From positions 1 through 64,000 of the forward strand of contig BROG01000649.1 of the NCBI GenBank assembly GCA_030159075.1: a DNA stretch of 64,000 nt, given 5' to 3'. Numbering within the stretch: position 1 is the stretch's first letter; each line of letters opens with the position of its first letter. The translations under genes and the position numbers were made by a program. The notes under the pieces are model-generated. The model saw only the letters and a list, made by a program, of their open reading frames with translations, did no database searches and was not told the origin of the DNA. Below, one piece after another: positions 35,846 to 45,212 of this stretch. Origin of the DNA: Atrina japonica. Its lineage: Eukaryota; Mollusca; Bivalvia; Pterioida; Pinnidae.

Positions 35846-36247
35846 AATTCTGCATAGTGGGTCTTTTAATAATGAAAATAATTATTCTTATGATTTTTTT
35901 CAACTTTTCAAAACAACAATTCCATCAATTATAAGAGAGTTACTTTCAGAAATAAAATTATCGCTTAATATGTCTTTAAATTTAGATATCACATTTACAG
36001 AAATAGATATGTTCTTTGGAATTATTGAAATAACGCAATACTATATAGTACTAAATCTCATTATTTTTACGCTGAAAAAGAACATATACTATACAAAATT
36101 CACACTGAAAGAATTATCTTTGAAGCATGCTATATATGCTATTATATACATGATAAAAATAGAATTATTGAGAACCAGATCACCTATGGATATTGAACTA
36201 TTTAAAAAAAACATAAACAAATTGGTGTAAAAAAAATGCGTGTTAGT

Positions 36248-36955
36248 CTACATTTAAGGATTGTTTTTCTTTTATTTAAGTATTGAGTATAAATTCAATG
36301 GATTATGGAAAAATTCTGTGCAACACGAAGTGCTGCACATTGAATTATTTTCCATAATCCATTGCATTTATACGCCATGCTTTCCAAAAATAAAAAAAAC
36401 CAATCCTTATATTTATATACATTACCATTTTCTGTGAATCCATAGTCAGCTGGTTACGAAATTCATTCTATGTGTTTAGCTTTGCGGTGGGAGTTTTCCA
36501 TATGATGTAACAGCTAAACAGCTATGTAGTTCCCTTTTTCTGTCCGGAAATACTGAAATACTATTTGGAATTAAGGTTTGTTTTCTTATTTTCATAACAT
36601 TTTGAAGGAAGCTAATGATATGGAAAATTTTGAATAAGTGTCAGATTTGTTTTGAAGTTATTTTAAAATATTCGTCTGCTTGGTACCGGAAGGTTAAATG
36701 TGCCAGAAGAGAATTGAAAATGCATGTGGCCGCGCCCATGGCTATGCTGTATAATGTATTTACAACGAATTTGCGTTTGAATTCTGATATATTATTAATG
36801 TGATGTTCTATTCTTTACTGATTCGTTCATGAATTCTTACGCTGAAAAGTAAAGCGGTTAATACTCGGGGCACGCGACTGCAAATACTGAATATACAATA
36901 TATCGCTCTATATACTTGCAATGAAGGGAATTGCAGTCGGTATATAAACAATTAT
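36248..36955 (+). mobile_element. Foldback-ended dispersed element, copy 2
   Basis: Inverted relative to copy 1 at 18.1-19.1 kb. Its hairpin end (36253-36405) has AAGGATTGTTTTTCTTTT and its complement, with an inner GTGC...GCAC palindrome. Then come GCTGGTTACGAAATTCATTC, GTAACAGCTAAACAGCTATG, TTCTGTCCGGAAATACTGAA and the TTGCAATGAAGGGAATTGCA block. The internal ORF of copy 1 is largely gone. Confidence 0.7.
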
Positions 36956-37147
36956 GATTATAGCCTTATTATTTCTGGAATATACTAACATCCCTATTTC
37001 CGGACTCGGTTGTACAAATAGACCTTTTTTCTAGTTGTCACTTTCCGTTCAGTTTTGTAGATTAGTTTGTACCCAGGTGGCGTGACGTCAACAGAAATGT
37101 GACCTAGGTAATTTTCGGTTTCGTAATGTCCACAATGATGACATTCA

Positions 37148-37275
37148 ATGCTTACTCCTCTATGGCACGTAATCCCACCTCTTGATTTCCAGAGGTCCTT
37201 GTTCGTCCATTTGTATCAGATTTGTATCTATATCCTGGGCATCCAAAAGATTTTTGCTTTGGTATCTGATATATT
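37148..37275 (+). mobile_element. Solo 3' UTR of the RT retroelement family
   Basis: ATGCTTACTCCTCTATGGCA, then CCAGAGGTCCTTGTTCGTCC, CAGATTTGTATCTATATCC and TTTGGTATCTGATAT, without any RT ORF. Confidence 0.75.
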
Positions 37276-37463
37276 TTATATATTGAGTGGGGGAAAAGTT
37301 GAACTAAATGTTTTTTTTGTTAAGTTGACAAGTGCCATGCCTTTAATTTAGGCCACATCTGAAATCAGTCTACTTTCACTGTACTTATTTCTGATCACCT
37401 ATGCAATAAACTAATTAACTGGGAGTTGTGTAAGACATATTTTGCGTTGAAGGTGTATGAAAC

Positions 37464-37754
37464 ATGTCGGAACGGAACAAGTCGGAAAAGGTCTATTGTA
37501 GATCACTTATTACGCCTTATGACACTGTGTTACAATACAATGATGTTCTGATGCCGTTGACCTCTGGGTCAAGCACTCAGAGGATCTTTATCATCCCAGT
37601 TCAAATATTTGTTGAAGCTAAAGCATCATATACATATGAAATAGACACAAATTCTTACGTCCGATTCCGTTTTCGAAACGCACATCTTGACACTCGGTTA
37701 AATATACCGAAAGCTAACTTGTTATGGCGGACTTGTTCGGCAAGTTATTTCTAA
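37464..37754 (+). CDS. 96-codon ORF of unknown function, doubtful
   Basis: ATG-started ORF opening MSERNKSEKVYCRSLITPY. It is not low in complexity and does not belong to a repeat recognised here. No signal peptide, membrane segment or known motif is seen. It has no clear promoter or splice site. It may be chance in this AT-moderate stretch; no function is proposed. Confidence 0.15.
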   Translation: MSERNKSEKVYCRSLITPYDTVLQYNDVLMPLTSGSSTQRIFIIPVQIFVEAKASYTYEIDTNSYVRFRFRNAHLDTRLNIPKANLLWRTCSASYF

Positions 37755-38394
37755 TAATAGATCTATGTATGCATTTTTTACTTGAACCTGACCATGAGAT
37801 ATCTTTCGGATGCATATGAGAAAAAAAAATTATAAAATCTTCATGTAACATTTCCGTCGAAATAACAGACTCGGGGAGAAACCGTAACCCTATATCACAG
37901 TAAACATGAATTGTTGAGGGAATATGCACTGCCTGTCTGACGAACAACTGCCCATTTGTCAGAAGGTCTATCCGGTTGATAGTTTACCAGTCTGATTGCC
38001 TAAGTCCAAAGAATTGGAGATGATTCAGTAGTACCTCTGGTCTAAAGCTGAACTATTGAATCTCAGGACTGTATATGGAGTAAAGAACCTTCGGATGCTT
38101 AAGCATAAGCCAAACCTTGTGACATATCATCTCTAGCTTGTCATTCCTATGTTTAAGCAATTCTAAGTTTGTTTCATTAGATTAAAAATTATTACAATTC
38201 TTTGACAGAAATAACTTAATTTATTAATTAACTGTGTGTGAAATATCACAAAATGTTACAGTAGGCTAATTTACGATTGTGTTATGATATCATTGAATAA
38301 ACATCACTAGAAGAGTAGGGCCAATGTTTCTGTCAATGTCGGTATATCGCCTCAGTTCCACTGAATACTATGTATCCAGTTAAAACTCTTGATC

Positions 38395-38470
38395 TACCTT
38401 CAGTTCAGAATACAAAATTCACAGATGCCAAAGTATTAATCTTCAGATGTCCAGAGTACAATATACAAAT
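38395..38470 (-). mobile_element. Solo fragment of the RT family 3' end
   Basis: The minus strand reads AAGATTTGTATATTGTACTC ... TTAATACTTTGGCATCTGTG, a diverged 3' terminus of the family, just outside element 1. Confidence 0.5.
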
Positions 38471-38520
38471 CTTGTGAATATTACACTAACGCAGACATAT
38501 AACAATTCTAGGTGTCCCTG

Positions 38521-38760
38521 TTTGATGACGTCATCAGAATACTGACTTCTGATTGGCCAATTCAAATGCGTAACAGGGAGCCGCCTGTGACGTCATAACC
38601 GGAAGTGTGTCATACCGGAAGTGAGGTCATACCGGAAGTATGTCATACAGGAAATGAGGTCATATTGTCATGGCGACAAGGAGAAAGAGCCAATCGTTGA
38701 GTTTGGAGGCGTGTCTATGACCGGAAGTGGAATGTTGTGGGGGCGGCCATCTTGGATAAC
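38521..38760. promoter_or_regulatory. CRE/ETS/YY1-type motif cluster in the left TIR
   Basis: TGACGTCA at 38526-38533 and 38588-38595. Four ACCGGAAGT sites lie between 38597 and 38730, CCAAT near 38553 and 38690, and GGCGGCCATCTTGG at about 38742-38755. The right TIR keeps matching sites in reverse (TGACGTCA twice, ACTTCCGG, AAGATGGCCGCC). Factor names are by consensus only. Confidence 0.6.
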
Positions 38761-39799
38761 GAGCCAGTTTTTTTCCAGGTTGTAGTGAAATAAGTAGTGT
38801 GTGTCGCCACAGTCGGCGAAAGTTTACGAGCGTTGCTTACAGGAGATGGGTTTTCCAGTTTTGGGCTAAGAGTGAATCTATTTTTAGAACCGAAACTTTG
38901 GGTTTTTCCCAGGTTGGAGTGATTTCAGCGGTAAGTGTCGCCACATTCGGCGAGAGTTTACGAGAGTTGCCGAGAGTTGCTAACAGGAGATGGGTTTTCC
39001 CCAGTTTTGAGGTCTAGAGTAAATGAACATTGATTAGATGATGGGGTATTCCCCTGATAGCATAATGATGTTGTAAGTGATGAAAACCTTATTAACGTTG
39101 TTAGTTCCCTATTTTTTTCTGAGATATTGAAATTTACTGTTTGTACATGTTTCATACGGTAAACACTAAGCCTATGTAATAAAAATTCAAACACTCACTC
39201 TATGCTGGTATTGTTTTTCTGACGATGTTGACCATCCGGATCGTAAATGAGCTCTCAGAAGTCAAACTGAACCTATACTCTAGTCATGTGACTTTTATAT
39301 TCGTCATTTTAATGCATGGGAAATAATCTAGCCCTATCTAATAAAAATAGAAACACTCACCCATGCTGATAGTAGTGGTTTTTCTTATGATGTTAACACC
39401 TCGAGCTTTGAATCTCAAATGAGTTTTCACAGGCTTAAATATTATAAACATAATACCAAAGTTATAATGCTCAAGACGATATCGTTTCTGTCAATTAGAT
39501 TTCATCAGTTGAGCTCCAATTTGAAAAGTATGTGTATTTTCTAAAGAGAAAGTGGTATCACACAAGGCCAAATAATAACTGAACCTCTCTCTAGTCACTT
39601 GACTTACTATATTAGACTTTCATCTAATGAAGTGAATAACAAAAACACAAATGAAATAAAACGTTTAATGTGGAGCGAACATACACTGATAAGTAGTGTT
39701 TAGTCACTACACTATTTACAAACTCACCGCTACAGAATAACACAACATACACAGAACCTGCATACTTTTAGTTAAGGTTTATTTTCGAATAAGTTGGGT

Positions 39800-39815
39800 G
39801 GCACTTAAAAGGGCC
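39800..39815 (-). terminator. Histone-mRNA-like 3' stem-loop, copy 1 (in left TIR)
   Basis: The minus strand reads AACGGCCCTTTTAAGTGCC then ACCCA: stem GGCCCT/AGTGCC (one mismatch), loop TTTA. A downstream CGAAAATAAACC box lies about 12 bases on. It sits about 37 bases past the stop of the small minus-strand gene ending at 39852. Confidence 0.75.
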
Positions 39816-39851
39816 GTTGATTGCTCCGAACCGCTGAAAAAGAGAGAGACC

Positions 39852-40153
39852 CTAGTGTCTTTCGAGTAGACGTCGCCAATGACGAACTTGTCTTTCTTTC
39901 TCTATCATCAGTCGATTTATCTCTGCCTTATGTTGTCGAAGATTGGTTAATGCTTCCTGAGCTAGTAAGTATTGTTCAGATACTGGAAGTGAAGGATCAG
40001 GTTTACGTGGTCCCTGGTATTGTGTAGTAGGTATCGCAGGGGTCCTACCAGAATTTATCGGGGTCCGTGGCCTTACTACAATACGCTTCGTGTGAGAATG
40101 ATTCTCATGTTTCTCTCTTCAGGTTGCATATCAATGTTGGATGGGTTGTTCAT
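39852..40153 (-). pseudogene. Small basic coiled-coil protein gene of element 1, one frame break
   Basis: Minus-strand ATG at 40153 (start MNNPSNIDMQPEERN) and stop at 39852. 302 bases, so one reading-frame break, seen near 40085 where the first frame reaches TAG while the next frame stays open to the end. The C-terminal half is rich in Arg, Gln and Leu (EALTNLRQHKAEINRLMIEK, then RRLLERH) and looks helical and basic. A TATATAAG box on the minus strand at 40190-40197 lies about 40 bases upstream, with a CACGTCAT half-CRE beyond it. A histone-like stem-loop follows. About 100 residues; function unknown. A DNA-binding or virion-core role would suit the charge but is inference. Confidence 0.55.
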
Positions 40154-40189
40154 GATGAACTAATACTGTGATTCAGACATTACTAGCTT

Positions 40190-40197
40190 ATATAGAG
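40190..40197 (-). promoter_or_regulatory. TATA box of the leftmost small gene of element 1
   Basis: TATATAAG on the minus strand about 37-44 bases upstream of the ATG at 40153, with a CRE half-site (CACGTCAT) just upstream. Confidence 0.55.
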
Positions 40198-40254
40198 TTA
40201 ATGACGTGCGCGTGATGCATTGATTTTAGGACGAGTTTCATTTTTCCCGTCTAG

Positions 40255-40352
40255 ACATCTGGCCGCCTGTTTCTGACATCTGGCCACCTGTCATCTGGTC
40301 ATCTGTTTTTGACATCTGGCCACCTGTTTTTGACATCTGGCCACCTGTTTTT
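40255..40352. repeat. Short tandem repeat (GACATCTGGCCACCTGTTTT)
   Basis: About four imperfect copies of a 20- to 22-base unit between two genes of element 1. Confidence 0.85.
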
Positions 40353-40601
40353 TAGGCAAATACTGTCACTAGTTTTTAGTATTTCTAATTATAAATGAAA
40401 ATAAACAAAATAAAATAATTCCTAGTTTTATGGGCCTGTAAATAAAAAAACTAGAATAAAACATAGCGTTATGAATATATATGTGTGATGATATTTCTTT
40501 TGTGTATCTATACAGTTATTTCCTTTTTATTATAAATACATGTACACAGTTACTGTACTTCATTTAACATTTGACAACGGCAGCATACACACACACACAG
40601 A

Positions 40602-42298
40602 ATGGCTAATTTACCCAACTTTGATTTATTGTTAAATGAAAAACAAGAACAGGCGATAAGTCAAAGACAGGCTCACCAGAGAGATCAACGGGGTGATGGA
40701 TTAAATGCAAACATACAACTAACCGATTATTGTGATTACTATGAAGTAGGTACCCTGAGTTAACGTAAATAACGCAAGTATAAAACGGCCTCGAATGTGT
40801 ACCAAGTCAAGTTTAAACATTTTTCTTAAGATGCCATACACTTGGTATCGGAGGTATTAGATCTTGTGTTGACGTCTATTAAGAACAAACTACAGTGTGA
40901 AGATTGGGATAAGATCTGAGTCAATATACATCATCCATCTTTAAAAAGTGAAGTGTGGGTAGAATTTACGGATGCCAAAGACCTAGATGCTGATTTACTC
41001 ATGGAGAAAATGTGAAAGTACCTGTCGGTGATCCATGTCATACAACCTGTAGGCAGCGGGGTGGAAAACGAAAATATCATCTCAGTTTTGATAAAAAAGT
41101 GTCTCTGAATAAGAAGCAAAGTTTGATACAAATCAAGAATAAAGACAAGACCTGTTTAGCCCGTGCTATTGTAGTTTGTCGTTTTCATTGTCACAAACCT
41201 GGACTTGGAGATTGAGACAAGTATAAACACTGGCAATGATATTGGAAAACTTTTATCTATGGTGATGCAAGTAGAATCATTTGAAACCTTATAGTAGTCT
41301 TGAAACATGGGAATTTCCAATTGGACACCCAGACGTGATTACTCATGATTTCAAAAGTCTAGATCAATATTTTGGATTGATGCAATGTCGAGTTATTCCT
41401 CCTCGTCAGCTGTTTCATCCCGTGTTACCTTATCGGTTTGCAGGAGGAAAACTACTTTTTCCTTTATGCCGTACTTGTGCTCAAGAAGGAATCGAACAAG
41501 AGTTAGTTATCGATGCTCTCATACGAATCAAGAGCAAAGTTTGTTAGGTACATGGACGACGTGTAAATTAAATAAAGCTATAGAGAAATGTTATGTGATA
41601 GATCGTATCTTTGAAGTATGGCATTTCCCTTTGTTTCGTAGCTACATTGAACTAGTGGTTTACCTGCTACCTGTCAAACAGTCGAAGACCGTCGTCAGTA
41701 CCTCAAAGAGATTGAAAAGAGAGAACAATGGGATAAATTTGCTCAATGGACTAATTTACATCAGACACAATATGTGGAGAGTTGATACGAAACGTTACAA
41801 CAGTTGCTTCAGGATGACATTTGTGATATATTACATTTAGAGCTGATTCCAAATGACGAAGACGATGATGAGCTAGACATGTTGCTGGTGAATTCGAAAC
41901 TGAAGGATGACTTTGATGAACCAAATGGTTTTAGCAATGTAGTACTAGCAGCCTTTACTACGTCTTTAGCACGATTACATCTCTATTCCTCCCTAGAACG
42001 TTTAGGAGGACGTGTGTTATATTTTGATACAGACAGTATCATTTATCAACACGATCCACAGCAGTGGAATCCCACTATAGTGAAGAGTTTAGGAGGATGG
42101 ACAGACGAATAAGATCTCTCGGGAGGTCCTACAAATTATGCGTAATTGACTCGTCAGGACAAAACGGTGAGTAAAGTCAAAGAAATCACTTTTGATAGTC
42201 GTACCACGGTCAACGTGGATACATTGAAACAGTCGTTACGTGGTCAACAAAAGAAAGTGCTTGTATCGTACCCTCATAAGATCATGCGAACAGCATAA
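40602..42298 (+). pseudogene. Protein-primed DNA polymerase B remnant, element 1
   Basis: Reads in pieces across stops and shifts. An N-terminal block (QIKNKDKTCLARAIVV) lies near 41130-41175. Then come FPIGHPDVITHDFKSLDQYF and PPRQLFHPVLPYRF (41315-41450), LLGTWTT and IEKCYVIDRIFEVWHFP (41535-41630), and NVVLAAFTTSLARLHLYSSL followed by RVLYFDTDSIIY (41935-42050; the YxDTDS catalytic motif C). SGGPTNYA follows at about 42120. A 54-codon ORF at 40602 (MANLPNFDLLLNEKQEQ) may be its start or a separate gene. Only about 1.6 kb remains of a gene usually over 3 kb. The stretch with palm motif B is deleted. It cannot encode a working enzyme. Confidence 0.85.
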
Positions 42299-42441
42299 CT
42301 TCAAAACACAGGCGATGACGCGTTGTGTATGATAAGAGACATCGCATTGAAAACTTTTGTACTTTACCTTATGGTTATTGAAAAAGTAAGACTGAAAAAT
42401 TGAGACTTTTTGAAAAGTTGGTTTTTTGAGTATTTAAAACC

Positions 42442-44351
42442 ATGAAACTTTACTTTGGTGTTGTTGTTGTTGATATAAAACAGAAGGAAGTGAAGGGTAT
42501 GGTATCATTTATACAATTTGATCTCCAGTACACGTATCATGGCTTTTACATGACTTTACCTAGCGATGCTAAATTAAAGGTCTTTCCTGATAATACCTTA
42601 ACAAAATTCAAAACTCATTCACCTCAAGCTTTAAGTATGATGGATAGTGAGTGGGAAGTAGCTTTGAGTGAATTGATCTTTCCCAACTTAATAGAATCGG
42701 TAGGATCCGTCGTTAACCTAAAGATCCCCGGGACCCATCTACGTATCGAAAGAAAAAGGAAATGAAATATCGTCAACATGAACGTTTTACTATAGAATTT
42801 ATTAAGAAACACATCTCCTTAGATGATAGCCAATTTGACCATGTCATCTCTAAAACAGACACGAGGTCGGGATCGCATTTGTAGGAAGTATTTGGAGACT
42901 TAAATTTCGGGGTTTTATGCGGTCTCCTGCTGCTTTAATAGGTAAAATTGAAGAAGTACCAATCAATAATCAAAAACTTAAGTCCATTATAAAACGACGA
43001 ATTAGCTGTACAAATTCGTCTCAACATGAAGAACAATTACGATTTCCAAACGTGATAAGACCAGGCGTCCGGAAGGAGTCAGCGTCTTCTGCTGGCATGC
43101 CACACCCGTCGCAAATGTTCCATGAAAACCTTTCTAGTTCGATGAATGGGTCAAATTCGGTAAAAAGGTCAAGTTTGGTGATGAGGTCAAGTTCGATGAA
43201 AAGCATGATTGATGAAACGGAGTCACTGTCTGTGGCCGTGATCCAGAATACTATTTAATATTTCTAAGAGGGGGACTTCATAATGTTTAACAAGATCCCC
43301 GTATCGACCATAAACCTTCTTAAACGACGACTCCAAGCGTTCAACAACGTAACCTTGTGTTTGTAGTTTATTGGCTGGTCGTTTAGCTCTCAGAATAAAA
43401 CATTCATAAGAAGAGCATGCCCTAGCATAACGTATAAGTTGTGAAATGAAAACGCCATAGGCAGGAGAAGATGGAATATTATTACTTAAAAACGGGACGT
43501 TTGTGATATGGAAATTGAAATCGTCTCGTTTGTCATAGAGGGATTTGTGAAGTTGACCGTCTTTTCTAATCGACAGGAGCAAATCTAGGTAAGAAGCAGA
43601 TGTGTTGCTCTCTGTCGTCTCATTGATCTCTAGCTCTACAAGATACATTTGGTCGAGGTAATTCTGAAATTCTGAATTATTTATGGATAGAACATCGTCG
43701 ATATACCTGTGAGTAAAATTATACCAAGATGCTAACTGTTTGTTTCCTTTGGAGAGCAGAGACTGTATAAATTTCGCTTCATATGAATACAAAAATATGT
43801 TAGCCAAGAGAGGTGCACAATTGGTACCCTTTGGAAAGAGATAAGAGTTTTCTAGAGCCTTTCAATATGTCATTGATAGAAGAACTATTACATAAAAATA
43901 CTATTCATTTCGGGTATGACTCAGTTTTAGATCGATTTGTGATTGCATTTAAAGGCCGTCCATCTATTCCGTTCCTTTTTTATTAGGTTTTCTAAGTCTA
44001 CTATGTTTTAAACTCGGCTTTAAAGCCATTGACATGAATGAGGGTATGACTAAATGGATCGACGTCACACACATGCCACGGTATCCACCAGATTTAAATA
44101 TTGGTATGAGTGGTATCTATGTCTACAGTAACATTGCCGAAAGTCAAATTGTGGGTTCACAATCGTTACCGTTATTAGGTGTGTTCCCTCATCAACATTG
44201 GGAAACTTATCATTACAATTATGTGGGCTTAAATAAAAAGTATTTTGATACCATTGAAAATAAATTGAGAGATGAAATGGGACGTAAAGTTCATTTTCTA
44301 GGGGGTAAAGTGATTGCCAAACTTCATTTTCTTCGTGTGATCATAAAATGA
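42442..44351 (+). pseudogene. Conserved Polinton ORF (GFYMTLPSD...WEVALSE type), split by an RT insertion
   Basis: The N-terminal part at 42442-42765 contains HGFYMTLPSDAKLKVFPDNT and SEWEVALSELIFPN. The homology continues in other frames to about 43010. The C-terminal part at about 43860-44351 contains IHFGYDSV, SGIYVYSNIAESQIVGSQSL, PLLGVFPHQHWETY and FDTIENKLRDEMGRKVHFLG then KVIAKLHF. Both halves belong to one roughly 400-residue protein that I recall as common next to Polinton polymerases in invertebrates; its function is unknown to me and a structural role is only a guess. An RT fragment (about 43.05-43.85 kb) lies between the halves. Confidence 0.7.
43050..43855 (-). mobile_element. 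RT retroelement fragment nested in element 1 (first insertion)
   Basis: Minus-strand ORF at 43807-43223 opens NIFLYSYEAKFIQSLLS, then NFTHRYIDDVLSINN (catalytic YIDD), LYDKRDDFNFHITNVPFL, YGVFISQLIRYARACSSY and KKVYGRYGDLVKHY. The 5' part of the RT is missing. The sequence to its left (TGCGACGGGTGTGGCATGCC ... CCGGACGCCTGGTC) resembles the 3' UTR of the family in a diverged subfamily. Exact ends and target duplication were not resolved. Confidence 0.8.
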
Positions 44352-44426
44352 AGTGCATGACAGAACTTTGGTCAGTTGATGACCGAGAGTCATCATGTCA
44401 ACATCTTGTATTGAACCTCTATCAAT

Positions 44427-44749
44427 ATGAAACCTACGAAAAGAGACAATGAGATGAGAAAAGACTTGAGAAAAGAAGAGATGAAAAGACCAAAGGCGTC
44501 GAAAGGGGGAAACAGAAAGAAGAGAAATAGAGAGAAGAAGAAGAACAGAGAGAAAGAATGGGAAACGATGGAAGGACAGAGAGATGAAGGAAAAGAAGAA
44601 CAGGGACAGAATGAAAAGAAAGAGGGGACGTCCACGAAAAGTATCCATAGGGAGAACAAAGAGAAGAAGAAGGACTGAGGGAAGGAGTGAAAAGAAAGAG
44701 GGGACGACCACGAAAAGTAGAACACGAAGAAATACCTCATGATATTTGA
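44427..44749 (+). pseudogene. AT-hook protein, lysine/arginine-rich, frame breaks
   Basis: Highly charged stretch rich in Lys, Arg and Glu. In the frame starting at 44611 it reads MKRKRGRPRKVSIGRTKRRR, a textbook AT-hook core (RGRP). A second KRKRGRPRKVEHEEIPHD block follows at about 44690-44749, one frame over. The AT-hook binds the minor groove of AT-rich DNA, so a nucleoid or core protein of element 1 is plausible. The frame change between the hooks shows decay or error. The upstream Lys/Glu-rich ORF (44427-44678) is in a third frame and may be the same gene. Confidence 0.55.
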
Positions 44750-44968
44750 ATGTTTATGCGAAAATGGTTAGGCGATTGTCGTCAGTCTCCCATGTACGGT
44801 GACACTTTTCATTTACAATTAAATGATAATAATGGTAACCGAGCAGGTATGATGTATCATGTGCATAAAAAACAACGACAACTAGCATGGGATCCTTTTG
44901 GTCATAGTGTAGACGTACCGATGATACAATTTGTGTTTCAGGACAAAAAAAGTAAAAAATATGAATGA
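44750..44968 (+). CDS. Element 1 ORF of unknown function
   Basis: 72-codon ATG-started ORF opening MFMRKWLGDCRQSPMYGDTF, with KKQRQLAWDPFGHSVDVPM in the middle. It ends at a TGA where the next bases continue in frame with FWSDLKIDFMDLIERGGDPN, so the natural protein is probably longer with one nonsense change. No family recognised. It lies between the AT-hook and BIR genes on the same strand. Confidence 0.4.
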   Translation: MFMRKWLGDCRQSPMYGDTFHLQLNDNNGNRAGMMYHVHKKQRQLAWDPFGHSVDVPMIQFVFQDKKSKKYE

Positions 44969-45183
44969 TTTTGGTCTGATCTAAAAATAGACTTTATGGA
45001 CCTTATAGAAAGGGGTGGGGATCCAAATCAGGGATAATTCACTCTCAGACAAGATGGAAAAAACATCAAGTATGGATCCTTTATTTTCATCGACGATGGA
45101 TGCTAGTCAGACCGTTACAGATAGTGCTCCCATGAATCGAGACATGATGGATAGTGTACAACGAACCCATCGGGTAGACGTGG

Positions 45184-45212
45184 ATAGTGTACCGAGAGCC
45201 AATCTGATAGAA
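45184..45212 (+). repeat. Left 29-bp target-site duplication
   Basis: ATAGTGTACCGAGAGCCAAT then CTGATAGAA, identical to 46704-46732, flanking the RT insertion. Confidence 0.92.

Larger units (their letters stand above)
38521..39835. repeat. Left terminal inverted repeat of element 1
   Basis: Matches the reverse complement of 49376-50997 in blocks: TTTGATGACGTCATCAGAAT at the outer end, the ACCGGAAGT cluster, GGCGGCCATCTTGG, two TTGGGTTTTTCCCAGGTTGG-type units, TTTTTCTGACGATGTTGA, TGAGCTCTCAGAAGTCAAAC, and the inner AGTTAAGGTTTATTTTCG/GGGCCGTTGA end. A family C repeat (39430-39590) is inserted here and absent on the right. The inner edge is a histone-like stem-loop. Confidence 0.85.

Noticed and set aside
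44298..44740. Phe/Ser-rich minus-strand ORFs of 115-137 codons
   Set aside because: Antisense shadow of the Lys/Glu-rich AT-hook region; the plus strand carries the recognisable motif.
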